In this document: piece after piece, positions 8,702-17,767 of the stretch
Layout of the letters: every line of letters starts with the position of its first letter
Numbering within the stretch: the stretch's first letter is position 1
Assembly (NCBI GenBank): GCA_021773645.1
Contig: JAJFJU010000015.1
Span: forward strand, 248,001-312,000
Direction: 5' to 3'
DNA from: Gammaproteobacteria bacterium
GTDB lineage: Bacteria; Pseudomonadota; Gammaproteobacteria; HK1
DNA: 64,000 nucleotides
Translations under genes and position numbers: made by a program
The notes under the pieces: generated by a model
The model's input: the letters and a program-made list of their open reading frames with translations, nothing else
What the model was told of the DNA's origin: nothing
Databases searched by the model: none

Positions 8702-9707
8702 GACGTGGCAGGCCTTTGTTGAAAAACAGAGCCCGAATGGAAATAACGAAAAGCTAAGCATTTCCGATCTTCAGGAGCATGATTGGCTCACTGCGCTTAG
8801 CCATCAGGGGCTGCTACGGCTTTCAGGTAAAGACGTCGCGGGATTTTTACAGGGACAAACGACCAACGATATTAATACTGTCTCTGAGGGCCAGAGCCAG
8901 CTAACGGCATTGTGTTCGGTGCAGGGCAAGACACTGGTAATCTTGCGCGTGCTGCGCTGGCGTGGCGACCTTTACCTCTGTCACTTCCCTCTGGAATTGG
9001 CAGAAAGCATTCAAAATCGTCTACAGCCCTATATCCTCCGTGCCGACGTTCATATCGAAAACTGTAGCAATGAGTTTGCCCAATTAGGCATCTCTGGTCC
9101 CCGGGCTGAACGCATCCTCGGCTTATCTTTTCCAGGCCCGCTACCAACGGCCGCCAACGAGGTGATCTCCCATGACACCTTCACCATCATCCGTATGCCT
9201 GGTCCCATCCCACGCTTTGCCCTTTGGGGGGAGGTTTCCGCACTGATCCCGCTATGGGAGATACTTTCCGAACATATTGAAAGCATGGACAGCTGCCATT
9301 GGCGATTACTGGATATCCTCGCAGGCCTGCCCTCAGTTGACCTGAGCACCACGAATAGCTTCGTGCCGCAGATGTTGAATCTGGATGCGCTGGGAGCCAT
9401 CAGTTTTAGCAAGGGGTGTTATACCGGGCAGGAGATCGTCGCTCGTGCCCAGCATCTCGGCACGGTCAAGCGGCGCATTTTTCTGGCACAAGTCTGTAGT
9501 GGGAGACGGCCCGCTTGCGGAGAATCGCTGTACAACGGTGATGGGCATGGTGTGGGGCGGGTATTAAATGCGGAAACAATTGGCGACGAATTAAACCTAA
9601 TGCTTGTCGTTCTCCAGCTTGCTGCTGTCGAGGAGGAAATTCATCTGGAAGGACCCAAGGGCACGATACTCAGGATCCAGTCCTTACCCTATCCGCTACT
9701 GACATAA
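8694..9707 (+). CDS. ygfZ: Folate-binding Fe-S cluster repair/assembly protein YgfZ
   Basis: Tetrahydrofolate-dependent relative of GcvT that supports assembly or repair of certain Fe-S enzymes. I place the start at the ATG at 8694 (MNETWQAFVEK), inside the end of sdhE, rather than at 8637, giving 337 residues (E. coli 326). Seen: LLRLSGKDVAGFLQGQTTND near residues 40-60 and the invariant KGCYTGQEIVARAQHLG motif near 238-254, whose cysteine is essential in the family. It is last in the sdh operon and is followed by a strong hairpin terminator. Confidence 0.95.
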   Translation: MNETWQAFVEKQSPNGNNEKLSISDLQEHDWLTALSHQGLLRLSGKDVAGFLQGQTTNDINTVSEGQSQLTALCSVQGKTLVILRVLRWRGDLYLCHFPLELAESIQNRLQPYILRADVHIENCSNEFAQLGISGPRAERILGLSFPGPLPTAANEVISHDTFTIIRMPGPIPRFALWGEVSALIPLWEILSEHIESMDSCHWRLLDILAGLPSVDLSTTNSFVPQMLNLDALGAISFSKGCYTGQEIVARAQHLGTVKRRIFLAQVCSGRRPACGESLYNGDGHGVGRVLNAETIGDELNLMLVVLQLAAVEEEIHLEGPKGTILRIQSLPYPLLT

Positions 9708-9728
9708 ACCCACTCAGCTCACCCCAAT

Positions 9729-9767
9729 AAAAAAGGCACGTTGCGCATATACGCAACGTGCCTTTTT
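9729..9767. terminator. Bidirectional rho-independent terminator between ygfZ and the OmpA-like gene
   Basis: A perfect 11-bp inverted repeat (GGCACGTTGCG at 9735-9745 and CGCAACGTGCC at 9752-9762) with a 6-base loop. It is flanked by an A-run on the left and a T-run on the right, so it can stop transcripts from both convergent sides. A similar hairpin lies downstream of the second OmpA-like gene at 10768-10806. Confidence 0.9.
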
Positions 9768-9800
9768 AGTTTAAGGGCTATGCACCCTCGCGGTATTTAC

Positions 9801-10673
9801 CTACTTGGAAACGACAATGAACTCCACACGTCGATTCCTCTCTCGACCCGCTGAAGTTTTATTGGTAGCAATTGGCCGGGTTTCTCCCATGCCCGCCACG
9901 CTCAAGCGAGAGCGAGAAATGCCATTAGCAACCATATACTCGCGCACGCCTTCAGCCCGTTTCAGAGACAAAACACGATTGTACTCCGCACTACCACGCC
10001 CATCGGTATGCCCAACCACACGTACATTGATATTCGGCTTCTTCTTGAGCAGAGTAATTGCACCAGCATCCAACATAGCCTGAGAGAATGGCGCCACTTT
10101 GGCACTGTCATAATCAAATTCAATGCCTTCAACCAGTAAAGTCTGATTTACCTTTGAGCAACCATTGGCATCCACCTTGGCACCAAAGGGTGTCTTGGCA
10201 CATTTGTCCATATTGTCCGCAACACCATCAAGATCTTTGTCGAACATACAGCCGTACGGATCAACTTTTGAGCCGAATGGTGTGTAGGCACACACATCCT
10301 TACTATCGGCAACGCCATCATCATCCTTATCCGGCAAGCAACCCCAGCTCGTCACCTTGCTACCCTTGGGAGTGTAGGCACATTCGTCTTTAGTATCCGG
10401 GACACCATCACCATCCTTATCAGATGGCGCCTTTGCGGGTTTCGCTGCTATCTGTTGGTCGCAAAGAAAGGTTCCACCCAAGGCACCCACGCCAGCACCA
10501 AGAACGGCACCAACCGCTTCGCCACCCACGACCAGACCCGTAATGGCACCAATCACAGCCCCGCCTATAGAACAACCGTTCAAGGCGCTAGGACTGCCTC
10601 CCCCGGAGGTTGCACAAGCCGACACAAGGAATGGCAGCATCACCGCCGCGAAAATATTTCTCATAGAACGCAT
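9801..10673 (-). CDS. OmpA-family lipoprotein with glycine-zipper and three thrombospondin type-3 repeats
   Basis: Predicted outer-membrane or periplasmic, peptidoglycan-associated lipoprotein, 290 residues from the ATG at 10673, which has AAGGAG seven bases upstream. Seen in order: signal peptide with lipobox LVSAC; a glycine-rich zipper (GGAVIGAITGLVVGGEAVGA) at about 30-60; three DxDxDGVxDxxD calcium-binding type-3 repeats separated by C...(P)xG(S/A)KV...GC units; and a C-terminal OmpA domain with the NxxLSxxRAxxVxxYM and GxGETRPIATN motifs. It is the downstream member of a tandem pair with the gene at 10842; the zipper is absent from the partner, which has four type-3 repeats. Natural ligand unknown. 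Confidence 0.88.
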   Translation of the reverse strand: MRSMRNIFAAVMLPFLVSACATSGGGSPSALNGCSIGGAVIGAITGLVVGGEAVGAVLGAGVGALGGTFLCDQQIAAKPAKAPSDKDGDGVPDTKDECAYTPKGSKVTSWGCLPDKDDDGVADSKDVCAYTPFGSKVDPYGCMFDKDLDGVADNMDKCAKTPFGAKVDANGCSKVNQTLLVEGIEFDYDSAKVAPFSQAMLDAGAITLLKKKPNINVRVVGHTDGRGSAEYNRVLSLKRAEGVREYMVANGISRSRLSVAGMGETRPIATNKTSAGRERNRRVEFIVVSK

Positions 10674-10711
10674 GATTTTTCTCCTTATATGTACGCCATG
10701 AAGTCTGCCTG

Positions 10712-10717
10712 AGTATA
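10712..10717 (-). promoter_or_regulatory. Probable -10 element for the first OmpA-like gene
   Basis: TATACT on the minus strand, about 40 bases before the start codon and in the gap after the upstream gene's terminator, so each OmpA-like gene seems to be its own transcript. No good -35 hexamer is visible. Confidence 0.35.
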
Positions 10718-10767
10718 GTTTAATAACCTGAGGAAACACTACGTCTTTCCTCCACGAGAAGGCTCCA

Positions 10768-10806
10768 TAAAAAAACGGCACGCTGCATATAACTGCAACG
10801 TGCCGT
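10768..10806 (-). terminator. Rho-independent terminator of the second OmpA-like gene
   Basis: Stem ACGGCACG.TGCA (10775-10787) pairs with TGCA.CGTGCCGT (10794-10806) with one internal mismatch, and on the minus strand it is followed by seven T. It closely resembles the hairpin at 9729-9767, as if the terminator had been duplicated together with the gene. Confidence 0.85.
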
Positions 10807-10841
10807 CTGGATTCAGAGGCAGTCCGCCTCCATGCTATTAC

Positions 10842-11645
10842 TTAGTTGGATACGACGATGAACTCTACCCGACGATTTTTCTCACGACCAGCTCTAGAGT
10901 GGTTGCTAGCAATCGGTTGGGTTTCACCCATGCCCGCCACGCTTAACCGCGCACGGCTAGTGCCATTGGCAGCCATGTACTCACGCACAGCTTCAGCTCG
11001 TTTTAGCGACAAGCTACGGTTGTAGTCATCATCACCCGTGGCATCCGTGTGGCCAACCACGCGGACACTGATGTTCGAGTTTTTCTTCAGCAGGGTAATG
11101 GCACTGGCATCCAAAAGAGCCTGAGAAAACCCTTCAACCCGGGCGCTATCAAACTCGAACTCAACCCCCTGTATGAGCAAGGCTTGACTCACTTTGGAGC
11201 AGCCTTTGGCATCTACCTTGGCGCCAAATGGAGTTTTTGCACACTTGTCCATATTATCCGCTACACCGTCCAGATCCTTGTCGAACGCACAACCGTAGGG
11301 ATCCACCTTGGAACCAAATGTGGTGAGCGCACATTCGTCCTTGTTATCAGCAACGCCATCTACATCTTTGTCTAACATACAGCCAAATTTATCTATCTTT
11401 GAACCCGCCGGGGTGTAGGCACACACGTCTTTGCTGTCTGCCACGCCGTCGCCATCTTTATCCGGCACACAGCCCCAGGCCGAAACTTTGGCACCCTTCG
11501 GGCTATAGGCACACTCATCCTTTGTATTCGGTACACCGTCACCGTCATTGTCCGGCACTGCGGAGGCGCCTCCTCCCGAGGTGGCACAAGCCGCTATAAA
11601 GAATGGCAGCATCATCGCCGCAAAAATATTTTTCATGGAACGCAT
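10842..11645 (-). CDS. OmpA-family lipoprotein with four thrombospondin type-3 repeats
   Basis: Paralogue of the gene at 9801. The 267 residues start at 11645 after an AAGGAG element. Seen: lipoprotein signal MRSMKNIFAAMMLPFFIAAC with the lipobox cysteine at 20; four consecutive type-3 repeats of the form DxDGDGVPNTKDEC / DKDGDGVADSKDVC spanning about residues 33-150; and an OmpA-like peptidoglycan-binding domain (FDSARVEGFSQ, VVGHTDATGDDDYNRSLSLK) to the end. The N-terminal signal and the C-terminal domain are close to identical to those of the partner, which points to recent tandem duplication or gene conversion. Probably anchors or stiffens the envelope; the specific role is unknown. Confidence 0.88.
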   Translation of the reverse strand: MRSMKNIFAAMMLPFFIAACATSGGGASAVPDNDGDGVPNTKDECAYSPKGAKVSAWGCVPDKDGDGVADSKDVCAYTPAGSKIDKFGCMLDKDVDGVADNKDECALTTFGSKVDPYGCAFDKDLDGVADNMDKCAKTPFGAKVDAKGCSKVSQALLIQGVEFEFDSARVEGFSQALLDASAITLLKKNSNISVRVVGHTDATGDDDYNRSLSLKRAEAVREYMAANGTSRARLSVAGMGETQPIASNHSRAGREKNRRVEFIVVSN

Positions 11646-11813
11646 GGTTTTTCTCCTTATGTTTTAGTCTGGAAAAACTCGAAACCAAGGGAATGATTTC
11701 TAAATCCAAGCTATCAAATCACACCAGCTTGCCACCCCTTCCTTCGAGATTATCGAAGTTCTCTGGATTTCGCAATCTGCTAATATAGCTGCAGTTTATA
11801 GAGGAATTAGAGT

Positions 11814-12470
11814 ATGGAGATTGCACAAACCATTGCGCTCACCATGGGGGTTGCCTGGGCCAGCGGCATCAACCTCTATGCGGCCATTTTCATGCTCGGC
11901 GCTATGGGTGCCACGGGCCACGCCACCCTGCCCGCCGATCTCCAGGTCCTGAGCGATCCAATGGTGCTGATGGCCGCGGGATTTATGTATTGCGTGGAAT
12001 TTTTTGCCGACAAGATTCCCGGGGTAGATACGGCCTGGGATGGCATCCACACCTTTATTCGTATCCCTGCTGGTGCTGCTTTGGCCGCTGGAGCCATTGG
12101 AGATGTGAGTCTGGCATCGGAAATAGCCGCTGGACTGGTGGGTGGTGGCTTGGCAACGACCAGTCATTTCACCAAGGCGGGTGGACGTGCATTGATCAAT
12201 ACCTCCCCGGAGCCCTTCAGCAACTGGACTGCATCCATTAGCGAGGACGTGGCGGTGTTTGGAGGCCTGTGGGCAGCACTCAATTATCCCTGGGTGTTTT
12301 TGGGTCTGTTGGCTGCCTTTATCCTGCTCGCCATCTGGCTGCTGCCAAAAATTCTCCGTGGCATAGCCCGCGTGTTACGTGCCATTGGTCGCTTTTTTTC
12401 AGGACGATCCAGCGCAGTAGTCCCGCTCGATAGGCCAGCAGAATCTTCCAAAACATCGCCAGAAGCTTGA
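11814..12470 (+). CDS. DUF4126 integral membrane protein
   Basis: 218 residues, mostly hydrophobic. Seen: an N-terminal helix (IALTMGVAWASGINLYAAIF), a second near 50-66, the DUF4126-typical EFFADKIPGVDTAWD motif at about 64-78 followed by a glycine/alanine-rich helix (AGAALAAGAIGD), and a last helix near 160-180 before a basic, serine-rich cytoplasmic tail. No function has been assigned to the family. It stands alone on the plus strand, with AGAGGA near the start and a TAATAT-like -10 about 30 bases further upstream. It may be read through into the Sua5 gene 44 bases later. Confidence 0.82.
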   Translation: MEIAQTIALTMGVAWASGINLYAAIFMLGAMGATGHATLPADLQVLSDPMVLMAAGFMYCVEFFADKIPGVDTAWDGIHTFIRIPAGAALAAGAIGDVSLASEIAAGLVGGGLATTSHFTKAGGRALINTSPEPFSNWTASISEDVAVFGGLWAALNYPWVFLGLLAAFILLAIWLLPKILRGIARVLRAIGRFFSGRSSAVVPLDRPAESSKTSPEA

Positions 12471-12514
12471 AATTCAGACAAAGCCTTGGGCATTTCTAGC
12501 CCCGGTATAACCGA

Positions 12515-13504
12515 ATGCCAGAACCACACCTTCCCGATCGCATGGAAAAAGATATCGTGCATGCCGTCGATGTATTACAGCACGGGGGCCTCGTTGCCTT
12601 TCCAACTGAAACAGTCTACGGCCTGGGTGCCAATGCCCTTGATAGCCTGGCTGTGGCACGCATCTTCGAGATCAAGCAACGCCCCCCCGGACATCCGCTG
12701 ATTGTCCACTTGGGCGATGTGGCTGAACTATCCCAATGGGCGAGAGATATCCCGGATACAGCCAAAGCCTTGGCGGACAAATTCTGGCCCGGACCGCTGA
12801 CTTTAATTCTCCCGCGCTCTGAACAAGTTCCCGACGCGGTGACGGGTGGCCAGGATACGGTAGGCTTGCGTGTGCCCAGGCATCCGTTGGCCCACGCCCT
12901 GTTGCAGCGCTTTGGTAGTGGCATCGCCGCCCCCTCGGCCAATCGTTTTGGGCGCATCAGCCCAAGCCGTGCCGAGCATGTGCGCGCGGGTTTTGGTGAT
13001 GAGCTGGATTTCATTCTTGATGGCGGGGCCTGTGAACTGGGTCTGGAATCCACCATTGTTGACTGCAGCGGGCCACAGCCCCGTGTATTGCGCCCGGGAA
13101 ACATCGGGGCCGAGGCACTGGAGGCCTTGCTGGGCAACAACTTGGGTCGAGGGGCTATCGCTGAGGCACCCCGAGTTCCCGGTTCCCATGACAGCCACTA
13201 TGCGCCCTCCGCACCACTGTATCTGGTGTCTAGTTCCGAGCTTGTGATGCGAGTACAGGCTCATTGCGCCCACGGCGAGCGCATAGCCGTACTCTCCCGC
13301 CAAGCAGCACCTACAGAATCTTCTGCCCATTGGGAAATAATGCCGGCAACTGCAGCAGCTTATGGCCACCATCTTTATGCTAGCCTGCATGCCCTAGATG
13401 GAGCTGGCTACGATGTAATCTTGGTTGAAGCGCCGCCACCATTAGATGCATGGGAGGCCGTGGCCGATCGCTTACGCCGTGCGGCATGCCAAGCCGGGGG
13501 TTAA
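12515..13504 (+). CDS. L-threonylcarbamoyladenylate synthase (Sua5/TsaC, two-domain form)
   Basis: Catalyses the first step of tRNA t6A synthesis from threonine, bicarbonate and ATP. At 329 residues it is the long Sua5 form: an N-terminal YrdC domain (about 1-200) plus a C-terminal Sua5 domain. Seen: LVAFPTETVYGLGANA near residue 28, FEIKQRPPGHPLIVH near 52-66 with the conserved KxR, SANRFGRISP, the ESTIVDC strand, and the linker motif PGSHDSHYAP that closes the active site. An alternative start is the ATG at 12542. It completes with tsaB (1.1 kb) two of the four t6A genes within this window. Confidence 0.92.
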   Translation: MPEPHLPDRMEKDIVHAVDVLQHGGLVAFPTETVYGLGANALDSLAVARIFEIKQRPPGHPLIVHLGDVAELSQWARDIPDTAKALADKFWPGPLTLILPRSEQVPDAVTGGQDTVGLRVPRHPLAHALLQRFGSGIAAPSANRFGRISPSRAEHVRAGFGDELDFILDGGACELGLESTIVDCSGPQPRVLRPGNIGAEALEALLGNNLGRGAIAEAPRVPGSHDSHYAPSAPLYLVSSSELVMRVQAHCAHGERIAVLSRQAAPTESSAHWEIMPATAAAYGHHLYASLHALDGAGYDVILVEAPPPLDAWEAVADRLRRAACQAGG

Positions 13505-13532
13505 TATCCCTTTCCCGCACAGGGCTTTTGGT

Positions 13533-13538
13533 TATAAT
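13533..13538 (+). promoter_or_regulatory. -10 element of the purEK promoter
   Basis: A perfect TATAAT lies 32 bases before the purE start. A recognisable -35 is poor (TTTCCC at a spacing of 16). PurR-type control cannot be judged from the sequence. Confidence 0.5.
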
Positions 13539-13570
13539 CACGCGCCTAATCGGCTCAATGGACGTCACTC

Positions 13571-14065
13571 ATGCCTGAACTCGTAGGCCTTATCATGGGA
13601 TCCCGCTCTGACTGGGAAACCATGCGCCACGCAGCAGAAACCCTGGAACAACTGGAGATCCCCTACGAATGTCGGGTGGTCTCGGCGCATCGTACTCCGG
13701 ACTTGCTGTTTGAATATGCCAGTTCAGCGGCTGAGCGTGGGCTTGAGGTGATTATTGCCGGTGCTGGTGGTGCTGCTCATCTGCCCGGGATGGTGGCTGC
13801 CAAAAGTAGCCTGCCGATATTAGGCGTACCGGTACAATCGCGGGCACTCAAGGGTATGGATTCCCTGCTTTCTATCGTGCAAATGCCAGCCGGCATCCCC
13901 GTTGCCACACTTGCCATTGGGCGTGCCGGCGCAGTCAATGCCGCCCTGCTCGCAGCCGCTATCCTGGGAAATAAATATCCGCAATATCGCGAAGCCCTCG
14001 ACAGCTTCCGTCTACAACAGACGGAGACCGTCCTTGCCCACCCAGATCCCGCGACCGAAGCATGA
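13571..14065 (+). CDS. purE: N5-carboxyaminoimidazole ribonucleotide mutase
   Basis: Purine biosynthesis: rearranges N5-CAIR to CAIR. 164 residues, typical of class I PurE. Seen: [20 protein letters not shown] near the N-terminus, SAHRTPD at about 38-44 with the catalytic histidine, and the glycine-rich [16 protein letters not shown] loop at about 64-80. Its ATG lies 66 bases after the Sua5 gene, and its stop overlaps the purK start (ATGA), the standard purEK pairing. Confidence 0.97.
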   Translation: MPELVGLIMGSRSDWETMRHAAETLEQLEIPYECRVVSAHRTPDLLFEYASSAAERGLEVIIAGAGGAAHLPGMVAAKSSLPILGVPVQSRALKGMDSLLSIVQMPAGIPVATLAIGRAGAVNAALLAAAILGNKYPQYREALDSFRLQQTETVLAHPDPATEA

Positions 14066-15144
14066 TTATCGGTATCCTGGGGGGCGGACAATTGGCCCGC
14101 ATGATGGCATTGGCGGGCTATCCGCTCGGGCTGCGTTTTCGGGTGCTCGATCCAGCACCTGATGCCTGCACTGGCCACCTGGCCGATCATATCAAGGCGG
14201 AATTCGATGACCCCGAGGCACTACGCGAGCTTGCTCGTGGCTGCGATGTAGTCACCTACGAATTTGAAAATGTCCCCGCAGGTGCACTTGAACAACTCGA
14301 GGGAACGGTACCGCTTTATCCACCCCCCGTGGCTCTGCGCTATTCCCAGGATCGGCTGCGTGAAAAAAAGCTATTTAAAGATCTAGATATCCCCACCCCA
14401 CGACATCGTCGAGTAGACAGTCGCCAGGATCTGGATGCAGCGGCGGCCGAGATCGGCCTGCCTGGGGTAGTTAAAACCCGATGCCTCGGTTATGACGGCA
14501 AGGGGCAGCGCGTGCTGCGCAACACTGCTGATCTGGATTCGGCTTGGGAACAACTGGGCAAACAGGCATTGATCTACGAGGCACTCATCCCCTTTGAGCG
14601 CGAGTTGTCGATCATTGCCGTGCGCGGACGTAACGGCAAGTCTGCCTACTACCCGGTACCGGAAAATACTCATTCCGATGGCATCCTGAGGGAATCACTG
14701 GTATGCCCTAACGATCCCATGCAAGAACAGGCTGAAGCCTACGCCGGACGCTTGCTGGATAAGCTCGATTATGTGGGCGTGCTGACCCTGGAGCTTTTCC
14801 AGATCGATGGCCAATTGCTGGCCAATGAATTTGCCCCACGAGTTCATAATTCGGGGCACTGGAGTATTGAAGGGGCAGAAACCAGCCAGTTTGAAAATCA
14901 TCTGCGCGCCCTCATGGGACTGCCACTGGGAAAAACCAGACTTCTGGGCCATATCGCCATGGTGAATTTCATTGGCCACCTACCAGATACCACCGAAGTA
15001 CTGGCCTGTGCTGGCACTCATTTCCATGGTTATGGCAAGCCTGAGCGCCCCGGACGCAAGGTTGGTCATGGAACGATTCGTGCCTCATCTGTAGAAAAAT
15101 TGCAGAGGGAATTGGAACGCTTGAAGAAACTCGCCCAGCCCTAA
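14062..15144 (+). CDS. purK: N5-carboxyaminoimidazole ribonucleotide synthetase
   Basis: ATP-grasp enzyme that makes N5-CAIR from AIR, ATP and bicarbonate, feeding PurE. 360 residues. Seen: N-terminal [19 protein letters not shown] nucleotide fold; the ATP-grasp core with [16 protein letters not shown] near 135-150; [26 protein letters not shown] near 257-282 with the metal and substrate ligands; and the closing [17 protein letters not shown] segment. Last gene of the plus-strand block, facing pnp across a shared terminator. Confidence 0.97.
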   Translation: MIIGILGGGQLARMMALAGYPLGLRFRVLDPAPDACTGHLADHIKAEFDDPEALRELARGCDVVTYEFENVPAGALEQLEGTVPLYPPPVALRYSQDRLREKKLFKDLDIPTPRHRRVDSRQDLDAAAAEIGLPGVVKTRCLGYDGKGQRVLRNTADLDSAWEQLGKQALIYEALIPFERELSIIAVRGRNGKSAYYPVPENTHSDGILRESLVCPNDPMQEQAEAYAGRLLDKLDYVGVLTLELFQIDGQLLANEFAPRVHNSGHWSIEGAETSQFENHLRALMGLPLGKTRLLGHIAMVNFIGHLPDTTEVLACAGTHFHGYGKPERPGRKVGHGTIRASSVEKLQRELERLKKLAQP

Positions 15145-15191
15145 AAACTAGGATTTTAGCTTTGGGCCATTTCTGCCCACGGTTCAGACAT

Positions 15192-15227
15192 AAAAAAACC
15201 GCCGAACTCTCGTCCGACGGTTTTTTT
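15192..15227. terminator. Shared terminator between convergent purK and pnp
   Basis: An imperfect hairpin (ACCGCCGAA at 15198-15206 against TCCGACGGT at 15213-15221) sits between a seven-A run and a seven-T run, so it can serve both strands. Two mismatches weaken the stem. Confidence 0.65.
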
Positions 15228-15252
15228 ATACTGCAACGGTTAGTCCAAAGAT

Positions 15253-17334
15253 TTAACCGTCGGCGTTGATCGCCTTCATACTCAGGCGGATGCGACCCTG
15301 ACGGTCTACTTCCAACACCTTCACGTCAATAACATCACCTTCACTCAGCTTGTCGCTGACATTTTCCACGCGCTCATTGGATATCTGGGAGATATGAACG
15401 AGTCCATCCTTGCCCGGAAGAATGTTCACGAAGGCACCAAAATCCATGAGTTTAACGACTTTTCCTTGATAGATCGTACCGACTTCCACGTCAGCGGTGA
15501 TCTGCTCAATACGCCGTACTGCCTCTTGAGCTGCCGCATTATCTGCTGATGCGATCTTGATCACACCATCATCGGTAATATCGATGGCGGCTCCAGTTTC
15601 CTCGGTAATACCGCGGATGGTTGCACCGCCCTTACCGATAACGTCGCGAATCTTTTCCGGATTAATCTGGATGGTAATGATGCGCGGTGCGTACTCAGAC
15701 ATTTCCGTCCGATGTTCGGTCAGCGCCTCGGCCATGCGACCCAGGATGTGTACCCGACCCTCACGAGCCTGAGTCAACGCATCTTGCATAATGTCCTTGG
15801 TGATGCCGTCGATCTTGATATCCATCTGCAAGGCAGTAACACCCGCTTCGGTACCGGCGACCTTGAAATCCATATCACCGAGGTGATCCTCATCACCCAT
15901 GATGTCGGAAAGCACCACGTGGCTATCACCTTCCTTGATCAGGCCCATGGCGATACCTGCCACTGGAGCCTTCAAGGGCACGCCCGCATCCATCATTGAC
16001 AGGCTGGCACCACAGACCGAAGCCATGGAGCTGGAGCCATTGGATTCGGTGATCTCGGAAACTACACGGATGACATAGGGGAAATCATCTACATCTGGCA
16101 TCACTGCGACCAACGCGCGCTTGGCTAAACGGCCATGACCAATTTCCCGACGCTTAGGCCCGACAAAGCGGCCAGTCTCGCCCACACAGTAGGGAGGGAA
16201 GTTATAGTGCAGCAGGAAATGCTCCCGGCGCTCGCCTTCAATGGCATCAATAATCTGTGCGTCCCGACCACTACCTAAGGTGGTGACCACCAGTGCCTGG
16301 GTTTCACCACGGGTGAACAGCGAAGAACCATGGGTCCTTGGTAATATCCCTACCCGTGGGGTAATGGGACGAACAGTACGGCTATCACGTCCATCAATGC
16401 GCGCTGCACCAGACAGGATGCGTCCGCGAACGAGATTCTTTTCCAGCTTGCCGAAGGCGCCTTTAACGGCGTCCTCAGAGTTCTCTTCATCGCTAAGCTC
16501 CGCCGCAACCTCTTTACGCAGCGCGCTGACCAGCTCTTGGCGTGCCAGCTTCTCCACCACGTTATAGGCCTCAGACAGACGCTCACTCGCGACTGCTTCT
16601 ACCCGGCCAGCGAGGTCCAGATTTTCTTCTGGCGCAGTCCAGTCCCAAGTAGGTTTACCGACCTCAGCAGCCAGCTCTTCAATTGCCTGAATCACAACCT
16701 GCATCTGCTCGTGGCCGTGCAGTACCGCACCCAACATGACCTCTTCAGAGAGCTCTTTGGCCTCGGATTCCACCATCAACACCGCATTCTTGGTACCAGC
16801 TACCACCAGATTAAGATCTGAATCTGGCAGTTCGCTAAGACCGGGGTTCAATAGATATTCACCATCGCGATAACCGACGCGGGCGGCGCCGATGGGACCA
16901 TTGAAGGGGATACCAGAAATCGAGACTGCCGCCGAGGCACCGATAAGGGCCACGATATCAGCATCAATCTCAGGGTCCAGAGAAACTACCGAGGCAATCA
17001 GCTGCACCTCATTCTTGAAGCCCTTGGGAAACAAGGGGCGCAAGGGCCGGTCAATCAGTCGGCAGGTGAGGGTTTCTTTTTCGGTGGGTCGTCCTTCGCG
17101 CTTGAAAAAGCCACCTGGGATTTTGCCCGCTGCATAGGTCTTTTCCTGATAATCCACGGTCAGAGGAAAGAAATCCCGGCCTGGGTCTGCGGTCTTGCGA
17201 CCGGTTATCGCTACCAGCACAGCGGTCTCGCCGAGGCTAACGAGGACTGAACCAGCGGCCTGGCGAGCAATTTCACCCGTCTCTATGGTCAGAGTGTGAT
17301 TCCCGTAAGGAATGACTTTCTTGATTGCGTTCAT
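15253..17334 (-). CDS. pnp: Polyribonucleotide nucleotidyltransferase (PNPase)
   Basis: 3'-to-5' phosphorolytic exoribonuclease of the RNA degradosome. 693 residues. Seen: first RNase PH domain with [11 protein letters not shown] and [12 protein letters not shown]; second RNase PH domain with [17 protein letters not shown] near 335-352 and [20 protein letters not shown] near 480-500 with the catalytic aspartates; then the KH domain ([15 protein letters not shown] near 560) and a C-terminal S1 domain ([20 protein letters not shown] from about 615). It lies downstream of rpsO in the classical rpsO-pnp order, 36 bases apart. Confidence 0.98.
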   Translation of the reverse strand: MNAIKKVIPYGNHTLTIETGEIARQAAGSVLVSLGETAVLVAITGRKTADPGRDFFPLTVDYQEKTYAAGKIPGGFFKREGRPTEKETLTCRLIDRPLRPLFPKGFKNEVQLIASVVSLDPEIDADIVALIGASAAVSISGIPFNGPIGAARVGYRDGEYLLNPGLSELPDSDLNLVVAGTKNAVLMVESEAKELSEEVMLGAVLHGHEQMQVVIQAIEELAAEVGKPTWDWTAPEENLDLAGRVEAVASERLSEAYNVVEKLARQELVSALRKEVAAELSDEENSEDAVKGAFGKLEKNLVRGRILSGAARIDGRDSRTVRPITPRVGILPRTHGSSLFTRGETQALVVTTLGSGRDAQIIDAIEGERREHFLLHYNFPPYCVGETGRFVGPKRREIGHGRLAKRALVAVMPDVDDFPYVIRVVSEITESNGSSSMASVCGASLSMMDAGVPLKAPVAGIAMGLIKEGDSHVVLSDIMGDEDHLGDMDFKVAGTEAGVTALQMDIKIDGITKDIMQDALTQAREGRVHILGRMAEALTEHRTEMSEYAPRIITIQINPEKIRDVIGKGGATIRGITEETGAAIDITDDGVIKIASADNAAAQEAVRRIEQITADVEVGTIYQGKVVKLMDFGAFVNILPGKDGLVHISQISNERVENVSDKLSEGDVIDVKVLEVDRQGRIRLSMKAINADG

Positions 17335-17370
17335 GAGTGTTCCTGTAGTCTGCGACGAAGGAAGGGCGCT

Positions 17371-17640
17371 TTACTTGCGCAGGCCCAAACGGGAAATGAC
17401 TGTGCGATAACGCTCAGCGTCTTTTTTCTTCAGGTAATCAAGCAGCTTGCGACGCTTACTTACCATTTTCAACAAGCCCTGACGGGAATGATGATCATGA
17501 ATATGGGTACGGAAATGCTCCGTGAGATAACTAATTCGTTCGGAAAGCAGGGCCACCTGCACTTCGGGTGAGCCGGTATCGCCAGGAGCTTGCTGATATT
17601 CCTTAACGATGGTGCCTTTATCTTCGGTATTAAGAGCCAT
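17371..17640 (-). CDS. rpsO: 30S ribosomal protein S15
   Basis: Primary-binding 30S protein. The start at 17640 gives exactly 89 residues ([15 protein letters not shown]...), the family length; a longer frame to 17709 is open but runs through the promoter. Seen: [17 protein letters not shown] and the [21 protein letters not shown] block. rpsO is known to repress its own translation through its leader. Here its own promoter lies in the 127-base gap after truB, so it is probably transcribed both alone and with truB. Confidence 0.97.
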   Translation of the reverse strand: MALNTEDKGTIVKEYQQAPGDTGSPEVQVALLSERISYLTEHFRTHIHDHHSRQGLLKMVSKRRKLLDYLKKKDAERYRTVISRLGLRK

Positions 17641-17674
17641 TTTCTCGATTCCCGTCTTTTCGCCTGAATGCTGA

Positions 17675-17703
17675 ATTCTAATGGGCAGAGCACTTACTAA
17701 CAA
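17675..17703 (-). promoter_or_regulatory. Sigma-70-type promoter for rpsO-pnp
   Basis: On the minus strand TTGTTA (17703-17698) and TAGAAT (17680-17675) with a 17-base spacer, about 35 bases before the rpsO start. Sits in the gap between truB and rpsO, where E. coli also has the rpsO promoter. Confidence 0.65.
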
Positions 17704-17767
17704 GCGCATCCAACCAAACCTATTTTCTTAACTTAACGCGGTAATAAACTGCTTTTTATAACTTTAA

